Positions 1-7,995 of a stretch of DNA of 11,517 nt are shown in pieces (position 1 is the first letter of the stretch; the number at the start of each line of letters is the position of its first letter). Source of the stretch: Pleurotus ostreatus/Saccharomyces cerevisiae fusant (lineage: Eukaryota > Opisthokonta); contig JAMQCK010001146.1 of NCBI GenBank assembly GCA_024196135.1, positions 1-11,517 on the forward strand, in the 5' to 3' direction. The notes under the pieces were generated by a model. The model did not search any database, was not told the DNA's origin, and saw nothing but the letters and a program-made list of their open reading frames with translations. The position numbers and the translations under genes were made by a program.

Positions 1-26
1 CCCCCTCCGTCCTCCAGTCATCTACA

Positions 27-1388
27 ATGCCCCCATCTATCCTCTCCAACTCTGTATCTACTCAGAAAGACATGGATACGCTACCCATCGTCAATTACCG
101 TCTCGTTGACTTCGATACCAACCTCTACCGTCGGCAGGTCTGTAAATCTCGCGCCACCACTGAGCCTACTTCTCATGTATGTTCTTAGATAGAGCATTTT
201 GAATGGTACTGGGGTCTTCAAAAAGGAGAACTCGATCTCACCACGCCACTTAACCATATCCAACGTGCGTCTAAGGCCATGCTGTATGCCCGATGCTAAT
301 GCAACCATCCCCCTCAGTTCGCAGCGACATGGCCAAGCGTCTAGACGAACATGAGTGGACTATCATACCAACCAAACGAACACTTGACACTATCAATGCA
401 CTGTCCGACTTCAACAAGACCGCAGACGTGCACAAGAGGAGGCGATTCACCGAGGTGCGTTGCCGCTCCAACAATATACTCGGGGTGCTCATGATTACAG
501 GTCCTTCCTGATCAGGAGTATGAATACGACTTCGTACCGCTACACATCGCTAAACGAGACCGTCCTTCCATATATCTCAAACGAGGTTCAACCATAAGGA
601 CGATCAACAAGGCTTACTCGAAAATGCCTCGCATCAAGTCGCGCGCCCATCCGCTTTTCGTCGTCTTTCACGCGGACAACGATATCCTCTCTGCGTATGA
701 CTCGTTACCACAAGCCAAGGAGGAACGACTATCTGGCATGACGCACGCCGTTCTCAACCGTTGGCTGGATCGTCCCCCAATCGAGTTTCTTGTAGGTCCC
801 GACGTCTGGGCAAAGCACCGTCATCCTTGGAGCGACGATGGCTCTGTCGCGCGCGCTCAACTCAGCACCTGCAACCCTACACCTGCGAAAAAGCCGGCGC
901 GTGCTGTACGCAAGTCTACCCGCGCCCCCTCTCCTCAACCCCAAACCCCTCAAGCCAGGCCGTCTGTATACGACTACGCGCGGAGTCCGCCCCCTTGTCC
1001 CAATTCGCCTGTTCTCCCTCGCAGCACCCGCGCGTCCTCATCCGGGTCCTCCGCCAGCGACGCCCACGTCGAATTTTCCGCCGCCGACCTACAAGATTGG
1101 CTGAGCTCCATTCAACCGGAGCCCAAGCCGAAGCGCGCATTCCCCGCCTCCCCTCGCCGCGACGCCGTTCTTGCTCGATATCGCAAGGAGCCGGCGCGCT
1201 CTCCCGCGAACGCGCTCCGCGTCTCGTTGCTTCTCGTGCTCGGCGGATTGGTGGCGGAAGGCAGCGACGGCACCAACAGGGAGGTCTACACCAGCAATGA
1301 CTGGGCGACGATCGTCCACCGGACCTGTCTTTGGTCCTCCAACCCACCCGAGGAAGCCGTGGCCGACTATATCGACCTCGTCCCATAG
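27..1388 (+). CDS. Gene A: HNH_2-related family protein lacking the HNH core (probable pseudo-nuclease)
   Basis: Model: exons 27-137, 189-264, 318-454 and 501-1388, with introns of 51, 53 and 46 nt, giving 403 aa. The start is the ATG at 27, matching the start of paralogue B. Residues 38-108 match the second half of the HNH core of D and E: a W-G-L segment, Asn59, then an R-S-D-M stretch and a W-T-I-I-P block. The position of the last catalytic His is Ala68, and there is no Cys/Ala-His half, so nuclease activity is unlikely. A conserved block with S-R-A-H-P-L-F-V-V lies at about 155-163. A Pro/Ser/Arg-rich linker follows, then W-L near 308, R-Y-R-K-E-P-A-R at 334-341 and N-D-W-A at 374-377. 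No signal peptide or membrane span is evident. Function is unknown. Family placement is by comparison with D and E and by recollection of the fungal HNH_2 pattern. The first 26 nt of the window are all that is seen of its promoter. Confidence 0.82.
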
Positions 1389-1708
1389 CATGCGAGGCGC
1401 GCCTAGACATCATTCTGGACATTTTGCACCCTTGACCGTGTCGGTGCTCATCGCTGAGGCCGACGTGCTTTCAAGCGCGATCGAAGTCCCCCGCGGCGCA
1501 TCACTACGGACCATGCAGATCTGCGACGCCTTCGCGGATGCGCCGCTATGCTCGGTCGGCCTGACCATCACGCACGCAGCGCAACCGCGCGATGGAGATT
1601 TTCGCCCGGCGATAGCAAGACCGTGCACCGCGCTCAATCCATGTCGCTTGGCGAGCCGAGTTGTCACCCTCACCCTCATCGTCCACTGCCCATCGTTCGA
1701 GGTCGACG

Positions 1709-1775
1709 GACCTCCTGCGCGTGATCAACAATAATCGTAGATATCGCAAGGAGTCGGCCCGCGCGATGAGCCCGA
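1709..1775 (+). pseudogene. Fragment of the A/B C-terminal motif
   Basis: The 14-nt string at 1740-1753 is identical to 1177-1190 in gene A, where it encodes the conserved R-Y-R-K-E motif. Flanking bases (CGTGAT on the left, CGGC and CGCGC on the right) also align with A. One frame reads R-Y-R-K-E-S-A-R; the segment just upstream is out of frame by one base and has stops. This looks like a decayed remnant of a third tandem copy or of a partial duplication, although the match is short enough that chance is possible. Confidence 0.4.
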
Positions 1776-2047
1776 GCAGACGCGCGAAGCTGGCGTAGGT
1801 GCAGTACGCAAATTTACTGCAACACGGCGCATCGGAGTCACCATGGACATCTGCGCGCAACCAGTCGCCAGCGGCATGCTGCCCTTCTTCATTCTGCTAT
1901 AGACCAATGAAACCATCAATTCTTGGCATCCCAAAACATCGAACGCATGCGACGATATATCTGAAAGAACTGTGAAATCAGGATCTCTGAGCGAGTCCCG
2001 AAGGAATGAGCGCCCTGGGCAGGCGCTCGACCATTGTTCGTTGAATT

Positions 2048-2063
2048 CGGGCCGGCCGGCCCG
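2048..2063. repeat. 16-bp perfect GC palindrome upstream of gene B
   Basis: CGGGCCGGCCGGCCCG is self-complementary over all 16 bases. It ends 87 nt before the B start codon, inside the likely promoter. It could be a binding site for a dimeric factor or simply a GC-rich accident; nothing equivalent can be tested for A because its upstream DNA is outside the window. Confidence 0.5.
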
Positions 2064-2150
2064 TGCTTGCCATCAACGATGCCGCCGGTCTACCTTGTCT
2101 TCTCCTTCCACTACAGCACTACCTCTCGCCCCTGCTGCGCTTTATCTGAG

Positions 2151-3517
2151 ATGCCCTCCGCTCTACACTCTACTTCTATGTCTACCAACAGAGAGATGGA
2201 TTCCTTGCCGATAATCAACTACCGCCTGGTCGACTTTGACACCGGTATTTACCGTCGACAGGTCTAGTGGACCCTGCGATGAGCGGTCCCACTCTGATCA
2301 CAAACGTCGCCAGATGGAATGCTTCGAGTACCATTGGGGTCTGCAGAAGGGGGAGCTTGATCTATCCACGCCACTCAATCACATCCAACGTGCGTCGCCC
2401 AGCTCGAATCGCATGACGCAATGCTAACGCCTCTCGATCGTAGTTCGCAGCGATATGGCCGAAAGCATGAACGATGCTGACTGGACCATCCTTCCCACTA
2501 AGAAGACTCTCGACGCCATGATTGCCTTGTCGGACTTTAACAAGACCGCGGACGTGAATAAGAGGAAGCGCTTCACCGAAGTCAGTCTCACCCGTCGTCC
2601 GTGCAACCACCCACTCACCGTGTTAGGAACTACCCGAACAAGAATATGAATACGACTTTCTGCCCATGTACATAGCCAAGCGAGAGCGCCCGCTGCTATA
2701 TCTCAAACGAGGCTCAACCACCAGGACGATCAAGAGAGCGTACTCCAAGATGCCTCGCATCAGGTCGCGCGCACATCCCCTCTTCGTTATATTCCGCACC
2801 CACAACCACATCATCTCTGGCTACTCTTCTATGCCGGATGCCAAGGCCGACCGGCTCTCGCGTATAGTGCATGCCATCCTTCGGCGCTGGCAATCACAAC
2901 CTCCTCCCGAGTTTCTCGTAGGTCCCGACGTCTGGCAAAAGCATCGTCACCCCTGGAGCGATGACGGGTCCGTTGCACGCGCTCTGCTCAGCACTTGCGC
3001 ACCCACAGATGCGAAGCCGCCGGTGCGGCGTGTACGGAAAGCTACCCGTGCCCCTGCGCCTCAGCCGAAGTCTCGTCAGAGCGGACCATCCGTATATGAT
3101 TACGCACGCCAGCCACCACCGCACCCCAATTCCCCTGCACTTCCTCGCAGCGTCCAAGCTTCGGACTGCGCGTCCACGACTAGCGACGCCGATGTCCACA
3201 CTCGTGACTTCTCGCCGGCCGATCTGCGCCAGTGGTTGACTTCCATCAGTCCGCCTCCCAACTCCAAGACAAAGAGCACATCTCCCCCCTCCTCCAGATG
3301 CGACGCTATTCTCGCCCGCTATCGCAGGGAATCGGCCCGCGACCCCGCCCGGGTTCGCCTCACCACACGGTTTCAGGACGGCGGGTTGGTCAGGGGGCGC
3401 GAATGCATTCGCGACCGCTCCATCTTCTGCAGCAACGACTGGGCGAGACATAATTACAGGGCCTGCCTCTGGTCCTCCACTGCGCCCCTCGCTACCGACG
3501 TCGACCTCATCCCGTAA
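2151..3517 (+). CDS. Gene B: tandem paralogue of gene A, HNH-less
   Basis: Model: exons 2151-2261, 2314-2389, 2444-2580 and 2627-3517, with introns of 52, 54 and 46 nt, giving 404 aa. The first three exon lengths (111, 76, 137 nt) equal those of A, and the protein aligns with A end to end, so this is a tandem duplicate. Exon 1 holds the L-P-I-I-N-Y-R-L-V-D-F-D block shared with A. Asn59 is kept and the final HNH His is replaced by Ala68. S-R-A-H-P-L-F-V-I lies at about 155-163, a Pro-rich linker follows, W-L is near 311, and R-Y-R-R-E-S-A-R-D-P and S-N-D-W-A are at the C-terminus. The second intron has a perfect T-G-C-T-A-A-C branch site at 2422-2428. The first intron has a weak donor (GTCTAG) that puts a stop codon straight after exon 1 if unspliced. 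An in-frame ATG at 2079 would add 24 residues, but 2151 matches A better. Function unknown. Confidence 0.85.
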
Positions 3518-4173
3518 CAAGACGAGGCGTTGCATAGCCTCACAGGCGCTTCGCGTAGCTCGTCATACGGCAATGACAAGTCTACGCGAAGGTCGAGTCG
3601 GCGACTTTCTCTGATTGCTGCCTGCGTGGCTCGCCCGTCTCTGCGGTTCCACGTCCAATCAAGCCTCTGTGTATGGGGACCCACTCTACGACTGCAGTCC
3701 ACGAGCACGCTTACGACGGCGAGTCAACAGGCTCAACGTAGCGCGCCGTCCGTGGGGCTATCAGTTTCGCCCGGGGCACATTCGCGCGATGGGATGCGCA
3801 CAGGGTTTTTTCATGCGTTCAGAGGCGGCAATGAGAACGGTGAATGGAGGTGATAATTGCTCTGTTGACGCAGACGCCGCAGCGCGGCGCCTATCTCTCA
3901 ACAGGCGCATCCTAACAGCTTCAGCGACGAGTCAAGCGCGTCGCGTCGCCCACCGAATTTATCAGGCCTACCCCATGCCTATGCGGGCTTCTCAAGGTGT
4001 CGCGCGGCGCGTTCTACGAACTTTTCTCGTATACTAGGTCACCTCAATAAATGATGCTGGCGAGATGTAATAGCAATGCGGATGAAAACGGTACATATAT
4101 TGCAAACTTATCAAGTCTACGAGCCAGGTCGTTTAGTCAGCCTAAGGTGAGCTAACCTCGCTCGTGAACAGCT
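3518..4173. other. Intergenic region between convergent genes B and D
   Basis: No gene is recognised. The main plus-strand ORF (about 3615-4037) has only a late ATG, no splice support and Arg/Ala-rich composition typical of a GC-rich shadow. A plus-strand AATAAA at 4046-4051 is the only polyadenylation-like signal and lies over 500 nt after the B stop. The hairpin at 3549-3591 is described separately. Confidence 0.45.
3549..3591 (+). repeat. Hairpin in the 3' flank of gene B
   Basis: A perfect 10-bp inverted repeat (CTTCGCGTAG at 3549-3558 and CTACGCGAAG at 3582-3591) encloses a second 5-bp stem (GTCAT/ATGAC) with a 6-nt loop. The structure starts 31 nt after the B stop codon, so it would lie in the 3' untranslated region. 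Gene A has no equivalent there. Confidence 0.55.
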
Positions 4174-5362
4174 TCAACTGTTACGGTGAAGCGGCGGTCC
4201 TGACGCCTGTGACGCCTGCGACTCGTTGTCGGTGTTGGCCCGTTGGAACTGCGCGCGCGTCCGAGTCGCATCAGATAAAATATTGTCCTCGATGACTTCG
4301 AATGTTTTGGGGCTCGGAGGTAGGGCGGACGGCATGTAGTTCGCGGTGTAATACTTGTCCAAAACATCGCCGATGGCCGTTATGAGTTTGACTTCTTTCT
4401 CGAGATGATTGGGCGTTCGCGGAACTTCGGCGCGCGGTTTGCGTAGAGCGCGATATGCGTGAATGACCATGAAGTAAGGGTGGACGGGTAGCTGAATCGT
4501 CGGAAGAGAGTCCTCGCCTTCGAACGGATATATATGATCGAAGAGCTCGTCCGAATCCTGTGCGTGACGAGTGATGAACAACGTGGGCGACCAGGTGTCG
4601 TCAGACTTGAGCTCGCCCATGATAGGCGTGAATCGGTATTCATACAGTCCGTCGGGCAGTGTCTGATCGACGGATATGGTTGAGTTGTGGAATCGATCAC
4701 GGTTGAGGCCACTCACATCTGTGTAAATAACGAAACCGTGCTCGTTCGTTTCGACATCGTCCGGCACCTCAGTTTGACCGAGCGGAAGGCCAAAGTGCGT
4801 CACCGCATGCAGTATTGTCTCGAGGACTTCACGGGAAGGGCAGTAAAATGCAGCAAAATTGTCGTGCGCCGCATGCATTGTCTTCGTCACTATGCAACGG
4901 TCAATATGGCGAAGCCAGCACGGAGAGAGAGCTGGAGCATACTGTAGCAAAGGTTCCGCGGTGTATGCAGGTACAATTTTCCTGCCTTCAAACCGAGGTA
5001 ATGCTCCACCAGCATAACCTAAGAATATCAGTGTGCAGTGTTGGAGGAGGGGTCGGAGCCACATACCATCTCGAGGGGCAGGGCGCGAGCCAGCATATGA
5101 GCCAGCTGCAATCCGAGATTTTCATTGCCTAGGCCCGTGACAACGCAGACGGCCCCCAGAGGAGATAACCTTTCGACGAGCTTGTAAACTTCTCTGGGAA
5201 TCGGATCCTTGGAGTCGATATTCTGGAGTGACGTCCATATCTTGTGCAAAAATTCGTTCTCTATGGTTTGATGCTATCAGTTCGGCAGTTATCCATCAGT
5301 GCTAGTGAGTGATGCTTACCTACGAGGCGTTGCTTTTCTCCCGCTATGGACTTCGGGGGCAT
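4174..5362 (-). CDS. Gene D: HNH_2-type nuclease family protein with intact HNH core
   Basis: Model, minus strand: exons 5362-5320, 5260-5067, 5018-4943, 4889-4717 and 4662-4174, with introns of 59, 48, 53 and 54 nt, giving 324 aa. The HNH core is split over three exons: C53-V-V-T-G57 and A68-H69 in exon 2, N101 in exon 3 and H110 in exon 4. This fits the fungal HNH_2 (PF13391-like) pattern of a metal-dependent nuclease fold. The third exon is exactly 76 nt, as in every paralogue here. A conserved domain follows: Y-E-Y-R-F-T-P near 169-175, Y-P-F-E-G-E-D at about 207-213 and H-P-Y-F-M-V-I-H near 223-230. The tail is Ser/Gln-rich. It lacks the W-L and E-x-A-R modules of A, B and C. The last intron is 54 nt and stop-free in frame, so unspliced reading would add 18 residues. 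Substrate and biological role are unknown; nuclease activity is inferred from the motif only. Confidence 0.85.
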
Positions 5363-5415
5363 TATGCACTGGAGAGTGAGGAGGGTAGACGGTTGAGGAG
5401 TCGTATTTTCTGAGC

Positions 5416-5423
5416 TTTATATA
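5416..5423 (-). promoter_or_regulatory. TATA box of gene D
   Basis: On the minus strand this reads TATATAAA, about 54 nt upstream of the D start codon at 5362. A pyrimidine-rich stretch lies between it and the ATG, as expected for a fungal core promoter with initiation roughly 30 nt downstream. It is the clearest TATA element in the cluster. Confidence 0.6.
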
Positions 5424-5947
5424 TAGAGAGATGCTTCCATAATACTCCTGAAGGAGAATAGGTGCAATGGAGGCACGCGGAGCCAGATGGCCAAAGAGAT
5501 GCGGAGCTGGCCACGCATCGTGGCAGGACAATGGCCTGATAATGCGCTGAGTTCATTTCGATGAAACTTCGTTCCGGTACTTGCTTTCGGAGCTGCTGCG
5601 GTAAGGGTATGGCCAAAGCTGTTTGTAATGAACCACCGATGGTATGCGCATGTCGAAGGCCAGGCACAATGGCCATCGGTATCCTGCCGGTCTCGGTCGA
5701 ACGTTTTTGTGTTCTGTCTAGCCATTGTTGGGTCAGCAGATAAACACTTTGTAGATCAATACTTGTGTGCGTCAACATCTGTAGCTGATAGATGACCCTG
5801 GCGGTGGGTGGCGCATGTGCGGGTATGCAGGATGGGCGGAGAAGATGGGACTGAAACCGGACGCGCATGTCGGTCGGCCATCACCGAGCCCGATCAATCA
5901 CCCAGCGCTGGCAATCTAATTGGACCCTGCCTCGAGCGCCACTGCGA

Positions 5948-5962
5948 TGACCCCGGGGGTCA
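5948..5962. repeat. 15-nt palindrome TGACCCC-G-GGGGTCA
   Basis: Two 7-bp arms flank a single G. The site lies 586 bp upstream of the D start and about 230 bp beyond the E stop. CCG/CGG-type inverted sites are typical of fungal zinc-cluster regulators, but the arms here do not match a specific known consensus. Confidence 0.4.
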
Positions 5963-6194
5963 ATAACCCAGGTAATGAGTTGGCCCACCGAGCATGTTCG
6001 TGCAGCAGCGACGTGTTCTCACTTCTTGCCCATCTAAATCACCAAGCATTCTCAGCGTGACTCGTGTCATTGAACTCGCGATGCAAAAGGTGGATATCCA
6101 ACAGCAGGGTCTCAGAAAGTACGGACAAATTTGCCTTAACGGCTCTACAGGACTTGTAGTATTATCTTTCGACCCAAACCTTCGCCACCTAGGC

Positions 6195-7806
6195 CTACGA
6201 CTGTAGGGCCTTGATCTCAGCAAACAAACTCCGTTGGATGCTCTGCAGTTCAGCGATGGAAGCCTCGGTCGACGAGAGCTCGGATTCTTCAGCTTCGTCG
6301 TCGCTCAGTCGCTTCACAGGGCTTTCGAGGAAAGCGCGAGGTAGTTCCAGATCATCGATGAATTGTCCGATTTCCCTTATAAGCTGGATATGCGTCGCAA
6401 AAGTGTCCTGCAGGATGGAGACATCCTGCGCGTCCTCGAGAGCATTTTGTGCGTCTTCAGAACCAGAATGTGCGCCCTCAGAACCAGAACGAGTGCCTTC
6501 GGAGTCGGTTCGCGCGTTCTCGGAGCTGGACTTCGACTGTACAGAATGAGACTGCACATCTCGAGAATCCGATTCGCCGTCGGAGTCAGAGTCAGAGCCG
6601 ATGTCGGAGTCGGGGTTGGAGCCAGAATGTAAGTCGGAACTCGCATCGTCTACCCTCGGAGGCGCGCGAGGGGCGGACAGGAGTTTCTTGAACGTAAGGT
6701 GCCCGTTGTAGATCGTGCACCAGGGATCGTTGTGCAAGAGCACCTCGGGAAGGTCGTCGTCGCCAGTGAACGGCCAACGGTAATGCTTTACCTTGAACTT
6801 GTTACTGTGCTCAAACGCATCGCTCGGAGTAGACGCGCTCCCGAAGAAGACGGGCCTATCGATAGTATGCTTTCGATTCCAGCGAGCGAGCGGAAGAAAA
6901 TGATGCAGTCGGTGAAAGTTCTTTTTGAAGAGCTGATATTGTCCATGATGAGTGATCGCTCATTGAGAGAGGGGTTGTAACGCACCTGCTCGTGATGAAT
7001 ATATCCTGCCGCATTCTCCGATGTGTCCTTGATTTGCATGTTGATACCGTGCTCTTCTGCGTCCGGCAACACAGGCGGAGGCATGCCGTTATTGCGGACT
7101 GCGTGATGTGCAGCTCGGAGAACAGACATATGCGGTACAAACACGCACAGACCTGCATCCATAGCGCCGTGAATCTCGGCATTCACTATATAGGATGAGC
7201 ATCTCAACCGCTGATCGACCAAGAGAGCACGTACAGTACAGAAGATTCGCGCTAGTTCCAGAGTTGAACGCATCTCTGCTCAGTCCACGCACACAGGCGA
7301 TCTTCTGTGCCTGTTGTAGGTGCTGAGCGTTGAAGCGCCGAGTGAAAAGTGAGGTCACGCACAGTCAAAAGCTCTATAGCTCGGGGGATCAGATGCGCCA
7401 ACTGTAACAAGCGCATGAAGTTGTCCATCAGCGTGACGGGGCATCTTGCGCCATAAGGTTGAACTTCTTCAACACGCTTGTATGTTGCTTTTGGCAGTGG
7501 CTTGTGCCGATGTATATGACCAGCTGGTGTGTTCTGCACCGCGGCTTGGGCATCTCTGCCACCATCGTTCGAAGAATTGATGGTTGGGTTGTAAGGAAGG
7601 TCGTCTTTTTGCTCAGCGGCCACTTTGATGCGTTTGTTGGGAGCAAAGAAGCTTCCGGCATGAGTAGCGCCCCCGTTTCCCCCCATTGCATTGCCGGATG
7701 AAGACTCGTCGGACGAGCTGAGTTCGACTAGGGCTGGCTTCGAAGCTTGGCGTTTAAGATGAGCTCGGGACTGTTGGAAGGAGCCTTGAGAGGAGGAGTT
7801 CTGCAT
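6195..7806 (-). CDS. Gene E: HNH_2-type nuclease family protein with acidic repeat tail
   Basis: Model, minus strand: exons 7806-7363, 7310-7235, 7185-6986 and 6932-6195, with introns of 52, 49 and 53 nt, giving 485 aa. The frame is open upstream to about 7854 without an ATG, so the start is the ATG at 7806-7804. The N-terminal 110 residues are Ser/Gln-rich with a basic patch (N-K-R-I-K-V) that could be a nuclear signal. The HNH core is C122-P-V-T, A137-H138, N170 and H179, with the same N-to-H spacing as D. The 76-nt second exon matches the rest of the cluster. Residues 285-318 match the D block around Y-P-F-E-G-E-D, with W-P-F-T-G-D-D here. Residues 335-411 are Asp/Ser/Glu-rich with 7-residue repeats. 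Residues about 462-484 have spaced Ile/Leu and could form a short coiled coil. The Gly of the usual Cys-x-x-T-G turn is missing (T-L here). Likely a nuclease, but this is motif inference only. Confidence 0.82.
6430..6534 (-). repeat. 21-bp minisatellite-like repeat in gene E (five units)
   Basis: Five consecutive 21-bp units run from 6430 to 6534. Read on the minus strand they encode degenerate 7-residue repeats of the type S-E-G-A-x-S-G (residues about 377-411). Units 2 and 3 are the most alike. The repeat keeps the frame and follows a shorter Ser-Asp run at 6575-6615, giving a long acidic linker before the C-terminal helix. Confidence 0.7.
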
Positions 7807-7995
7807 GATTGGACAGACTCTCTCCAAGAGTATGCGGATGGTGGTGAAAGGCAAGGAGCGAAGGGAACATCGAGCACGATCGGCACAGGCCAGTCACGCA
7901 ATGTGACGTCACGTGAGTGCCGCGTGGTGCTTTCTAAGCGGTCGTGATGTCCCACGGGCTTGCACGCGTTTAGCTCTTACCATCATCACCTTGTT
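7807..7995. promoter_or_regulatory. Divergent promoter between genes E and C with CRE and E-box
   Basis: This 189-bp gap lies between the start codons of E (minus) and C (plus). Near its middle is a perfect TGACGTCA palindrome at 7904-7911, the bZIP/CRE consensus, overlapping a CACGTG E-box at 7910-7915. A GTCAC/GTGAC inverted pair at 7893-7897 and 7903-7907 adds a further half-site. No TATA box is evident. A nine-codon upstream ORF (7947-7973, stop included) could lie in the C leader if transcription starts early. Motif consensus is established knowledge; use here is inferred. Confidence 0.6.

Larger units (their letters stand above)
1389..2150. other. Intergenic region A-B with a short family remnant
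   Basis: No intact gene is recognised. ORFs here have no similarity to the neighbours and no splice support. It holds a fragment resembling the family C-terminus (about 1709-1775), a small inverted repeat (TGCAGTA/TACTGCA at 1800-1806 and 1815-1821) and a 16-bp GC palindrome at 2048-2063. The last 60-70 nt before B are pyrimidine-rich, as in many fungal promoters, without a TATA box. Confidence 0.5.
5363..6194. other. Intergenic region between D and E
   Basis: This holds the D promoter (TATA at 5416-5423) and the 3' flank of E. ORFs on both strands show no family motif or splice signals that I can support. A 15-nt palindrome lies at 5948-5962. A plus-strand ORF with an ATG at 5994 ends inside the E stop region and is discussed among the rejected items. 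Confidence 0.45.

Noticed and set aside
916..1422. Long ORFs antisense or out of frame to exon 4 of gene A
   Set aside because: They mirror the Pro/Ser/Arg-rich coding linker of A and have Arg/Gly-rich translations typical of shadow frames.
3615..4037. 140-codon plus-strand ORF followed closely by AATAAA
   Set aside because: It opens at a TTG, real ATGs are late, composition is Arg/Ala-rich without motif, and GC-rich flanks produce such frames readily. The AATAAA is noted but not taken as proof of a gene.
5362..5868. 168-codon minus-strand ORF over the D promoter
   Set aside because: It spans the D TATA box and ends at the D start region, with no similarity to anything else in the window.
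5994..6206. Plus-strand ORF of 70 codons opposite the end of gene E
   Set aside because: It has an ATG and a plausible composition, but no recognisable motif or promoter, and its end overlaps the E coding region in antisense. The other strand is equally open, so it is not supported.
6363..6632. Repetitive plus-strand ORFs opposite the E acidic tail
   Set aside because: They only reflect the 21-bp repeat and Ser-Asp codons of E read from the other strand.
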